Positions 57,113 through 64,000 of a stretch of DNA of 64,000 bases are shown piece by piece. Within the stretch, counting starts at the first letter, position 1. Each line of letters begins with the position of its first letter. The notes beneath the pieces were generated by a model that saw nothing but the letters and a program-made list of their open reading frames with translations, was not told the origin of the DNA and did not search any database. The stretch spans positions 62,001-126,000 of the forward strand of contig QCHM01000002.1 of assembly GCA_003279615.1 (NCBI GenBank). Reading direction: 5' to 3'. The DNA is from Prochlorococcus sp. AG-402-B19. GTDB taxonomy: Bacteria; Cyanobacteriota; Cyanobacteriia; PCC-6307; Cyanobiaceae. A program made the translations under genes and the position numbers.

Positions 57113-57219
57113 CTACATAAAGGCCACATAAAGGATCATTCTCCTTTAATATCACACTCGGCAGTCTAATTAGCTGCTCTTATTTACTCGTCCCATTAGG
57201 GACATATACATTCGTCCTC
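57113..57219 (+). promoter_or_regulatory. psbA promoter and leader
   Basis: An 11-bp-spaced direct repeat ACATAAAGG occurs at 57116-57124 and 57127-57135, and a good -10-like TAATAT lies at 57148-57153; the second repeat covers the -35 region. Transcription would then start near 57160. A 5-bp hairpin (GTCCC at 57190-57194, GGGAC at 57199-57203) sits in the leader shortly before the ATG at 57220. The repeat resembles, but does not exactly match, the light-responsive HLR1 element bound by RpaB. Confidence 0.55.
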
Positions 57220-58302
57220 ATGACCACCATTCAGCAGCAGCGCTCGTCGTTGCTCAAAGGTTGGCCACAATTTTGCGAGTGGGTTACTTCTACCAACAAC
57301 CGTATCTATGTCGGTTGGTTCGGTGTATTGATGATCCCTTGCCTTCTTGCGGCAACAACTTGTTTCATCGTTGCATTTATCGCTGCTCCTCCAGTTGATA
57401 TCGACGGTATCCGTGAGCCAGTAGCTGGTTCATTCATGTATGGAAACAACATCATTTCTGGTGCTGTTGTTCCTTCAAGTAACGCTATTGGCCTTCACTT
57501 CTACCCAATCTGGGAAGCAGCAACTCTTGATGAGTGGCTATATAACGGTGGCCCTTACCAGCTTGTAATCTTCCACTTCCTTATTGGTATCTCTGCATAC
57601 ATGGGACGTCAGTGGGAGCTTTCATACCGCTTAGGTATGCGCCCATGGATCTGTGTTGCTTACTCAGCTCCTGTATCAGCAGCTTTCGCTGTATTCCTTG
57701 TTTATCCATTCGGTCAGGGTTCATTCTCTGATGGTATGCCTCTAGGAATTTCTGGAACATTCAACTTCATGTTCGTTTTCCAGGCTGAGCACAACATCTT
57801 GATGCACCCATTCCATATGGCTGGTGTAGCAGGTATGTTCGGTGGTGCGTTGTTCTCTGCAATGCACGGTTCTTTGGTTACTTCATCACTTATTCGTGAG
57901 ACCACAGGACTTGATTCACAGAACTACGGTTACAAGTTTGGACAAGAAGAAGAGACATACAACATCGTTGCAGCTCATGGCTACTTCGGTCGTTTGATCT
58001 TCCAATATGCAAGCTTCAACAACAGCCGTAGCCTTCACTTCTTCTTGGCTTCATGGCCTGTGATTTGTGTTTGGTTGACATCTATGGGCATCTGCACCAT
58101 GGCTTTCAACTTGAATGGCTTCAACTTCAACCAGTCTGTAGTTGATACTTCAGGCAAGGTTGTACCAACCTGGGGTGACGTGCTTAACCGTGCAAACCTT
58201 GGTATGGAAGTAATGCATGAGCGTAATGCTCACAACTTCCCACTTGACCTAGCAGCTGCTGAGTCTACTTCTGTAGCTCTTGTTGCACCTGCAATCGGTT
58301 AA
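57220..58302 (+). CDS. psbA: Photosystem II reaction-centre protein D1
   Basis: D1 binds the PSII primary pigments, QB and the manganese cluster and is replaced rapidly in light. The 360-residue protein has five membrane spans. [15 protein letters not shown] is near the N-terminus, and position 131 (130 in standard numbering) is Gln in GRQWELSYR, as in D1:1-type proteins. The Yz region and manganese ligands are in the conserved [22 protein letters not shown] and [10 protein letters not shown]. Cleavage after the last Ala of DLA would remove a short tail ending APAIG. Codons are unusually C-rich for this genome, as expected of a very highly expressed gene. It is the only copy in the window. 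Confidence 0.98.
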   Translation: MTTIQQQRSSLLKGWPQFCEWVTSTNNRIYVGWFGVLMIPCLLAATTCFIVAFIAAPPVDIDGIREPVAGSFMYGNNIISGAVVPSSNAIGLHFYPIWEAATLDEWLYNGGPYQLVIFHFLIGISAYMGRQWELSYRLGMRPWICVAYSAPVSAAFAVFLVYPFGQGSFSDGMPLGISGTFNFMFVFQAEHNILMHPFHMAGVAGMFGGALFSAMHGSLVTSSLIRETTGLDSQNYGYKFGQEEETYNIVAAHGYFGRLIFQYASFNNSRSLHFFLASWPVICVWLTSMGICTMAFNLNGFNFNQSVVDTSGKVVPTWGDVLNRANLGMEVMHERNAHNFPLDLAAAESTSVALVAPAIG

Positions 58303-58322
58303 GTCCTTGACTTGATTTTTTT

Positions 58323-58351
58323 AAAGCCCTCATTACGAGGGCTTTTTTTTT
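58323..58351 (+). terminator. psbA terminator
   Basis: A 9-bp stem pairs 58323-58331 (AAAGCCCTC) with 58337-58345 across a 5-base loop and is followed by T residues to 58351. It lies 20 bp after the psbA stop codon. It should end the psbA message before aroC, making psbA monocistronic. Confidence 0.93.
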
Positions 58352-58432
58352 GCCTTGTTTGGTTTCTATGAATTTGTTTTTTGGTTTATTTTTTAGCAAG
58401 TATTGATTAGCATCTTCTAGATAGGTTTAATT

Positions 58433-59533
58433 ATGGGAAGTAGTTTCGGCAAGCTTTTTACTATCAGCACCTTTGGAGAGTCTCATGGTGGTGGGGTTGG
58501 TGTAGTTATTGATGGATGTCCACCAAGGTTGGAGCTTGATATCAATGCAATACAAAAAGAGCTCAATCGAAGAAGGCCAGGTCAAAGTAAAATCACTACA
58601 CCAAGGAATGAAAGTGATGTAATTGAAATTCTTAGTGGGCTTTTAGGTAATAAAACATTAGGTACACCAATTGCCATGCTTGTAAGAAATAAAGATCATC
58701 GACCACAGGATTATTCTGAAATAAAAAAGACTTTTAGGCCTTCTCATGCTGATGCTACATATCAAAAAAAGTATGGAATTCAAGCTTTAAGCGGTGGCGG
58801 ACGAGCATCAGCTCGAGAAACCATTGGAAGGGTTGCTGCAGGTTCTGTTGCCAAGCAACTACTCAATCAATCTTCTAAGACAGAAATACTTGCGTGGGTA
58901 AAGAGAATTCACGATATCGAGGCTGATATAGAACCCAATGAAGTTACTTTTGATGAGATAGAGAAAAATATTGTTCGATGTCCAAATCAATCAGCTGCAG
59001 ATTTAATGATTAAAAGAGTGGAGGCTTTTGGGAAAGAAGGAGATTCCTGTGGTGGAGTCATAGAATGTGTCGTTCGTAATCCTCCGGTTGGACTTGGGAT
59101 GCCTGTTTTCGACAAGTTGGAAGCTGATTTAGCAAAGGCATTAATGTCTTTGCCTGCTACTAAAGGTTTTGAGGTTGGTTCTGGTTTTGGTGGTACTTAT
59201 TTGAAAGGTAGTGAACATAATGACCCTTTTTTGCCTACGGATTCTGATCAATTGAAAACCGCTACTAATAACTCAGGTGGAATTCAAGGAGGTATTACTA
59301 ATGGAGAAGATATAGTTCTCAGAGTTGGATTTAAGCCAACGGCAACTATAAGGAAACTTCAAAAGACAATTGATGAAGACGGTAATGCTACAACTCTTCA
59401 GGCAACAGGCAGGCATGATCCTTGCGTTTTACCAAGGGCAGTTCCAATGGTTGAAGCAATGGTTGCTCTCGTTTTAGCTGATCACTTGCTAAGGCAAAAA
59501 GGTCAATGTAGTGACTATTCTCTAGATGATTAA
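58433..59533 (+). CDS. aroC: Chorismate synthase
   Basis: AroC converts EPSP to chorismate with reduced FMN, supplying aromatic amino acids and also the menF substrate. The 366-residue protein has [20 protein letters not shown] at the start, [32 protein letters not shown] and [13 protein letters not shown], all chorismate synthase signatures. It stands alone after the psbA terminator and converges on the aldolase gene. Confidence 0.97.
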   Translation: MGSSFGKLFTISTFGESHGGGVGVVIDGCPPRLELDINAIQKELNRRRPGQSKITTPRNESDVIEILSGLLGNKTLGTPIAMLVRNKDHRPQDYSEIKKTFRPSHADATYQKKYGIQALSGGGRASARETIGRVAAGSVAKQLLNQSSKTEILAWVKRIHDIEADIEPNEVTFDEIEKNIVRCPNQSAADLMIKRVEAFGKEGDSCGGVIECVVRNPPVGLGMPVFDKLEADLAKALMSLPATKGFEVGSGFGGTYLKGSEHNDPFLPTDSDQLKTATNNSGGIQGGITNGEDIVLRVGFKPTATIRKLQKTIDEDGNATTLQATGRHDPCVLPRAVPMVEAMVALVLADHLLRQKGQCSDYSLDD

Positions 59534-59553
59534 TTGTTTAATATAAATATGTG

Positions 59554-59571
59554 ATTAATAATTTTATTAAT
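59554..59571. repeat. Short AT-only inverted repeat between aroC and eda-like gene
   Basis: Bases 59554-59561 and 59564-59571 are exact inverted copies with a 2-base centre. The spacer is only 42 bp between convergent stop codons. It could be a weak bidirectional terminator, but an all-AT stem of this kind is weak evidence. Confidence 0.35.
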
Positions 59572-59575
59572 AAAT

Positions 59576-60229
59576 TTATTTAGAATCATTTTTTTTGAAA
59601 TTCTTTAACCATATTTTTAGATCTCGATCAGTTACATGATTGTTTAATTCTTTCCCAATTGCTAATGCGTTATATCCATTTCTAAGCCATTCTTTTAAAT
59701 CGCTACTTTTCATTCCGCCTGCAGCAATGAAAAAAACATCAATTTCTTTCAAGTCTTGTAATTTTTTTAGGAATTCAATTCCTAATTTTGATGCAGGAAA
59801 TATTTTTATTATTTTATATCCAAGATTGACAGCTTTTTTAAAATTTTCAATATTAGATATCCCTGGTATCACTAATTGATTATATTCAATTGCTTTGATA
59901 TGGATTTCTTTGTTAAAGGATGGACTCATAGAATAATTTAAATCTAATTTGAGAATTGAATGTAAGGATTGTTTCGAATTAATTGATGCTGCACCAACAT
60001 TTAAAGATTGAAAATTATTTTTGACTTCAGAAACTAAATTCACCCATTCTGGATTTGAATCCCATCCAATTTCTATATGTTTGATTCCAAAATTATAAAG
60101 GTTATTTATATTTAGAAGTAATCTGTCTCTTTTCGAAGGGATATTAAAAAAATCATTTTCAAGTCTAATTACAACTATTAAGGGCTGTACTTTGAGAGAT
60201 TTTATTAAATTATTTTGCTTTATATTCAA
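59576..60229 (-). CDS. eda: KDPG/KHG aldolase-like protein
   Basis: The 217-residue protein resembles 2-keto-3-deoxy-6-phosphogluconate aldolase, the last enzyme of the Entner-Doudoroff pathway. Supporting segments are LIVVIRLEN at the start, GIKHIEIGWDSN (catalytic Glu), GAASINSKQS and IKIFPASKLG, whose lysine would form the Schiff base. Compared with classical Eda, the EVTLRT segment has lost its Arg (IEIGWD). Very Asn-, Lys- and Ile-rich composition fits the genome. The aldolase fold is secure, the exact substrate less so. It follows ftsH by 15 bp. Confidence 0.75.
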   Translation of the reverse strand: MNIKQNNLIKSLKVQPLIVVIRLENDFFNIPSKRDRLLLNINNLYNFGIKHIEIGWDSNPEWVNLVSEVKNNFQSLNVGAASINSKQSLHSILKLDLNYSMSPSFNKEIHIKAIEYNQLVIPGISNIENFKKAVNLGYKIIKIFPASKLGIEFLKKLQDLKEIDVFFIAAGGMKSSDLKEWLRNGYNALAIGKELNNHVTDRDLKIWLKNFKKNDSK

Positions 60230-60244
60230 AAATTATTTTTTAGA

Positions 60245-62092
60245 TTATGCATATTCAGCTACTTTAACTTGATGGCGAATCAACAAATCTTGGAACTCTA
60301 ATGAATCAACTGTCTCGGTTTCCATAAGCATTGCTGTTAATTCTTCAAGCACTTGACGATTATCATTTAAAGCTTTTTTGGCTCTTTCGTATGCAATCTC
60401 AACAAGAATAGATACTTCTGAATCGATTGTTGCAGCTGTATCTTCGGAAAAATCTCTTTCTGCAGAGATGTCTCTACCAAGGAACATTCCACCTTGTGCT
60501 CGTCCTAGAGCTACAGGTCCTAACTTGTCACTCATGCCAAATTTAGTAATCATTTGCCTAGCAACTGAAGCTACTTGCTTTAGATCATTTGATGCTCCAG
60601 TAGTTACTTCATCTTCTCCGTAAATGATTTCCTCTGCAACTCTTCCTCCGAGAGCAACAGCCATTTGATTTTGCAGATAAGACCTTGAATAGAGACCAGA
60701 TTCCATTCTTTCTTCACTAGGCGTGAAAAAAGTCAACCCTCCAGCCTGCCCTCTTGGAATTATCGAGATCTTTTGTACTGGGTCATAATCTGGCATTACA
60801 GCACCAACTACCGCATGGCCAGCTTCATGATAGGCAACTAGCCTTTTTCTCTTTTCACTAATTACTGTGTCTTTCTTCTCGGGCCCTACCATGATTCTTT
60901 CAATAGCAGCACCTATTTCGTCATTACTCACCTCTGTTAATTCCCTTCTCGCAGCTAATATTGCAGCTTCATTTAAAAGATTTGCTAAATCGGCACCAGT
61001 AAAACCAGGAGTTCTTCTGGCTACTTGATCAAGGTCAACTCCATTTGAAAGAGTTTTACTTCTTGCATGAACTTTAAGGATTTGCAATCTCCCTGCATAA
61101 TCAGGTCTATCTACCGTTACTTGTCTGTCAAATCTGCCTGGTCGCATAAGTGCTGAGTCAAGAACGTCAGGTCTGTTAGTTGCGGCAACAATAATGATTC
61201 CTGAATTTCCCTCAAACCCATCCATTTCTGTTAGAAGTTGGTTGAGGGTTTGTTCTCTTTCATCATTACCTCCTCCAAGGCCAGCTCCACGCTGACGACC
61301 TACAGCATCTATTTCGTCAATGAAAACTATACATGGAGCATTTTTCTTCGCTTGTTCGAATAAATCTCTAACTCTGCTTGCTCCTACTCCAACAAACATT
61401 TCTACGAATTCAGAACCTGAGATAGAGAAAAAGGGAACTGAGGCTTCTCCAGCTACTGCTTTTGCAAGCAAAGTTTTACCTGTTCCAGGAGGGCCAACTA
61501 ATAAAACACCTTTTGGAATTTTCGCTCCTACAGCTGTAAAACGATCAGGATTCTTTAGAAAATCTACTACCTCAGTAAGTTCTAGCTTTGCACCTTCAAT
61601 TCCAGCAACGTCACCAAAAGTGATTTTGGTTTCTGGTTCCATTTGAAGTCTTGCTTTACTCTTGCCAAAACTCATTGCTGGATTTCCACCCCCGCCAGAA
61701 CCTGCTCTTCTGAAAAGAAAAAATAGACCTCCTAAAAGAAGTATTGGGAAAATCAGGCTACTAGCCGCTTGTTGAAGAGGTTTTGCTTGTGTAGTTGGTT
61801 GTACAGCTATATCAACTTCATTATCAGTTAATAATTGAAGTAACTCTTGATCAGGTGCCAAGTTAACTAAGGCCCTATTTCCATCACTTTCAACAATTTG
61901 AGCTGTACCTTTATCAGGTGAAATAAGGACTCTGCTGACCTGCTTGTCTTGAACAGCTTCAATAAAGTCACTATATCTAAGTGTCCTAGATGCTTTTGTT
62001 GGACTTGGCTTATCAAAAAAAGCACTTCCGACAAAAATTACAACTACGACAATCAGGACATAAAGACCAATGTTTCTCCAGCGTTTGTTCAA
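60245..62092 (-). CDS. ftsH: ATP-dependent zinc metalloprotease FtsH
   Basis: FtsH is a membrane AAA+ protease; in cyanobacteria it degrades damaged D1 during PSII repair. The 615-residue protein has two membrane helices (about residues 8-25 and 112-130), Walker [35 protein letters not shown] (SRH), and the zinc motif [10 protein letters not shown], followed by a distal Asp. It lies between sat and eda-like on the minus strand, 43 bp and 15 bp away. Confidence 0.96.
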   Translation of the reverse strand: MNKRWRNIGLYVLIVVVVIFVGSAFFDKPSPTKASRTLRYSDFIEAVQDKQVSRVLISPDKGTAQIVESDGNRALVNLAPDQELLQLLTDNEVDIAVQPTTQAKPLQQAASSLIFPILLLGGLFFLFRRAGSGGGGNPAMSFGKSKARLQMEPETKITFGDVAGIEGAKLELTEVVDFLKNPDRFTAVGAKIPKGVLLVGPPGTGKTLLAKAVAGEASVPFFSISGSEFVEMFVGVGASRVRDLFEQAKKNAPCIVFIDEIDAVGRQRGAGLGGGNDEREQTLNQLLTEMDGFEGNSGIIIVAATNRPDVLDSALMRPGRFDRQVTVDRPDYAGRLQILKVHARSKTLSNGVDLDQVARRTPGFTGADLANLLNEAAILAARRELTEVSNDEIGAAIERIMVGPEKKDTVISEKRKRLVAYHEAGHAVVGAVMPDYDPVQKISIIPRGQAGGLTFFTPSEERMESGLYSRSYLQNQMAVALGGRVAEEIIYGEDEVTTGASNDLKQVASVARQMITKFGMSDKLGPVALGRAQGGMFLGRDISAERDFSEDTAATIDSEVSILVEIAYERAKKALNDNRQVLEELTAMLMETETVDSLEFQDLLIRHQVKVAEYA

Positions 62093-62135
62093 TGTTCTGC
62101 TCTATTTTCTAAGAGTTTAATAGGATCAGGTCCAA

Positions 62136-63308
62136 CTATGCGGCTCTTAGTACATCAACTACGCTTTTAAATGCAAACCATTCAGGAATTTCTTCCCCAC
62201 TTCTTAGCATTTTTCTAAATTCAGTTCCGCTTAATTTTTTTATGTGAAGTCCTTTTTCTTTTGCATAATCAGCGGTTACATATCCTTCCTCTTCTGTAAA
62301 TACAAGATTTAAGGATGGAACTGTTTGCATTCCTAATTCTTCGCAGCACTCGTTTGCAAAATCTTGTGCATCATAAGGGCCATAAAAATCTTCACCGCTT
62401 ATAGAGGACTTACAGCCGGCCATATCTCTTCCTATTATGAAATGAGTGCATCCATAATTCCTTCTGATAATCATATGTTGAAGAGCCTCTCTTGGACCAG
62501 CCATATGCATTGAGTAAGGAAGGTAAGACCATCTGATTTTTGGATTTTTTACTTCAGTAGCAAGTTTTTCATATGTTTGAAATCTTACAGATCCAGGTAT
62601 GTCATCTTCTTGAGTTGGTCCACAAGTTGGATGAACAAGTACAACAGCATTTTTACTTACATTTTTAGCATCTAATGCTCTAGTGAAAAGTTCATAATGG
62701 GCTCTATGAATTGGATTCCTGCATTGGAATGCAACAACATCTTCCCCAGAAGGGAGGTTTGTGCGTACTTCAGCGGGAGTTTGGCAGGTAAAGACTCTTT
62801 TAGGTAATTCCAATCCTTTTATTGAACCTCCTAAATAATATTTTTTCCTTTCCATAGAGATCATTCTTACCGCGGGATGCTCTAATGAAGTTGTTCCGTA
62901 GCAAGCTTTGGCCTCAATGATTTTGTCCGGTTCCCATTTCTCTTGTACTTGTAGAATTGCGAGATCTTGATCGTTGTATTTGAGTAAAACTGTATCTCCT
63001 TTATTTATATCCTCTCTATCTGTATCCATGACAATAGGTAGACCAAAAAGCAAGCCTGATTCCAGTCGATTTTCTCTTACAACTGAGTCGTAAGTCGCTT
63101 CACTCATGAATCCACTTAAAGGAGAAAAAGCACCTATTAATAGAAGTTCAATATCGCAAGCATTTCTATCTGAACAAGTTAATGTTTTTAAAGAATCTTT
63201 CTTGAACTCCTCAGCTTCTTTCTCTGATGCCATTAGGTTTATAAGCTCTCCACCATAAGGTTTTATCAAACCTGCAGAATTTTTATTAGAACTTTTTTTG
63301 ATAGTCAT
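62136..63308 (-). CDS. sat: ATP sulfurylase (sulfate adenylyltransferase)
   Basis: Sat makes APS from sulfate and ATP, the first step of assimilatory sulfate reduction. The 390-residue protein has the motifs VAFQCRNPIHRAHYEL (QxRNPxHxxH), LVHPTCGPTQEDD and HFIIGRDMAGCKS. The protein is the single-domain dissimilatory/fungal-like Sat type rather than the CysD/CysN pair. It is upstream of ftsH on the same strand and downstream of the psbO terminator. Confidence 0.95.
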   Translation of the reverse strand: MTIKKSSNKNSAGLIKPYGGELINLMASEKEAEEFKKDSLKTLTCSDRNACDIELLLIGAFSPLSGFMSEATYDSVVRENRLESGLLFGLPIVMDTDREDINKGDTVLLKYNDQDLAILQVQEKWEPDKIIEAKACYGTTSLEHPAVRMISMERKKYYLGGSIKGLELPKRVFTCQTPAEVRTNLPSGEDVVAFQCRNPIHRAHYELFTRALDAKNVSKNAVVLVHPTCGPTQEDDIPGSVRFQTYEKLATEVKNPKIRWSYLPYSMHMAGPREALQHMIIRRNYGCTHFIIGRDMAGCKSSISGEDFYGPYDAQDFANECCEELGMQTVPSLNLVFTEEEGYVTADYAKEKGLHIKKLSGTEFRKMLRSGEEIPEWFAFKSVVDVLRAA

Positions 63309-63385
63309 TTTCCCTTTAAGTAATCCGGCAAATTCTCCCAGATAAAGGGCCCATATTTGTTAAATTGTTTTCTTTAAGTTCGGCA

Positions 63386-63417
63386 AAAAAAAAAGGGGTC
63401 GATTAGACCCCCTTTTT
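63386..63417 (-). terminator. psbO terminator
   Basis: On the minus strand a stem with GGGGTC (63395-63400) and GACCCC (63406-63411) and a 5-base loop is flanked by A and T tracts, with a ten-base T run in the RNA sense at its end. It lies just after the psbO stop, between psbO and sat. Confidence 0.88.
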
Positions 63418-63437
63418 TGAAGATGAATATTCTTTAA

Positions 63438-64000
63438 CTATGCTTTGCGACCATAAAAGATACCTTTGATTTGTATATCAACGGGATCTTTTGATCCAAG
63501 GTCGTTATCTGAAGGTTGGATAGCAACAAATTGGCCACCAAATTCATCAGTGTCTGCATCAACAGCATCGACAGTAAGTGTTATTTCACCTTTACCGCCA
63601 AGATCATCTTTAACGTTTTCTCTTGCAAGATCCTCATCATCACCACCAAGAGCAATGAGAGCCTGTGCATATTCAACACCAGTTGATTTTGCGCGACTCT
63701 TGGGATCAAGAAAGTCTGCAGATCTATAACTTGGAGTAGTTGTTGGTCCTGAGAATTCAGCTCCTGGTTCAATGGATTTTCCTTTTTTAGATTCAGCAAC
63801 CATCTCTTTAACAGAGAATGCAAAAGGAAATTCTTCTCCATTAGGAGCTAGAACTGTAATAAGAGAGAAATCAATACCACCTTTTTCAGTGAATTTCCCT
63901 CCAGATAGATCTCCATAAACTTCATCAAGACTTGTATTGAAGCGAGGACTGATTATTTTTGCAATTGCAAAATCAGATTTATTTCGCTTGTTACCTTGAA
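63438..64000 (-). CDS. psbO: Photosystem II manganese-stabilising protein PsbO (5' end outside window)
   Basis: PsbO is the extrinsic lumenal protein that stabilises the manganese cluster. The frame is open from the window edge, so the ATG at 63803 is internal and the signal peptide and N-terminal part lie beyond base 64000. About 187 codons are visible. The sequence includes FSLITVLAPNGEEFPFAFSV, SYRSADFLDPKSRAKSTGVEY and ends VDIQIKGIFYGRKA. An acidic insert (GGDDEDLARENVKDD) is in the C-terminal half. It precedes its own terminator and sat. Confidence 0.93.
   Translation of the reverse strand, partial: QGNKRNKSDFAIAKIISPRFNTSLDEVYGDLSGGKFTEKGGIDFSLITVLAPNGEEFPFAFSVKEMVAESKKGKSIEPGAEFSGPTTTPSYRSADFLDPKSRAKSTGVEYAQALIALGGDDEDLARENVKDDLGGKGEITLTVDAVDADTDEFGGQFVAIQPSDNDLGSKDPVDIQIKGIFYGRKA

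Overview
The window is a gene-dense, AT-rich stretch of a cyanobacterial chromosome, most likely a Prochlorococcus of a low-light-type clade (NATL- or SS120-like). The genus call rests on recognisable protein sequences: D1 (psbA), PsbO, NdhH, Mg-protoporphyrin methyltransferase, a CP12 with only the C-terminal cysteine pair, and the BicA/SbtA/SbtB bicarbonate transporters. Very short spacers, many 1-23 bp gene overlaps and several GTG/TTG starts fit a streamlined genome. The clade is a guess. GC content was not computed.

Layout. 1-6 kb: 3' part of nagA, chlM, a Ycf29/NarL-type response regulator, a cysteine desulfurase, rsmH, ndhH. 5.7-10.8 kb: phylloquinone block (DHNA-CoA thioesterase, menE, menC, menA on one side and menF facing away). 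10.7-15 kb: glutathione pair gshB/grxC, then prfB with a programmed +1 frameshift, a small membrane protein, ybeY, dgkA, trpG. 15-28.7 kb: hisC, argS, nadC, mnmE, a DUF2062-like membrane protein, relA/spoT, a fused double ABC ATPase, an RluD-type synthase, rbgA, then a 467-bp spacer with a perfect 20-bp inverted repeat, and pgk. 28.7-33.3 kb: exported hypothetical, murG, a CobD/HisC-like aminotransferase, pyrD, rnhA. 33.3-39.7 kb, minus strand: clpB2, secE, nusG, rplK, rplA, a structured L10 leader, rplJ, rplL. 39.8-47.5 kb: eno, an ABC1 kinase with a small coiled-coil partner, a thioredoxin-reductase-like flavoprotein without NADPH-binding motifs, and a bicA-sbtA-sbtB carbon-uptake cluster. 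47.6-53.9 kb, plus strand: a DnaJ-like gene, hemB, a VOC protein, mutS2, obg, a 60-residue unknown. 53.9-64 kb: cp12, a DUF2301-like membrane protein, a GST-like protein, aspA-like, an unlisted 44-residue gene, psbA, aroC, eda-like, ftsH, sat and the 3' part of psbO at the edge.

Together these are core functions: photosystem II (psbA, psbO, ftsH), electron transport (ndhH, phylloquinone), chlorophyll/haem (hemB, chlM), carbon supply and Calvin-cycle control (bicA, sbtA, sbtB, cp12, pgk, eno), and translation (ribosomal operon, prfB, argS, rsmH, obg, rbgA). No tRNA, rRNA, CRISPR array, insertion sequence or prophage was seen.

No obviously new multi-gene system is present. The best leads are the flavoprotein lacking NADPH motifs (43537-44493), the bicA-sbtA-sbtB cluster whose SbtB lacks the usual C-terminal cysteine loop, the unlisted 44-residue gene next to psbA (56898-57032), the 20-bp inverted repeat upstream of pgk, and possible competing structures in the L10 leader.
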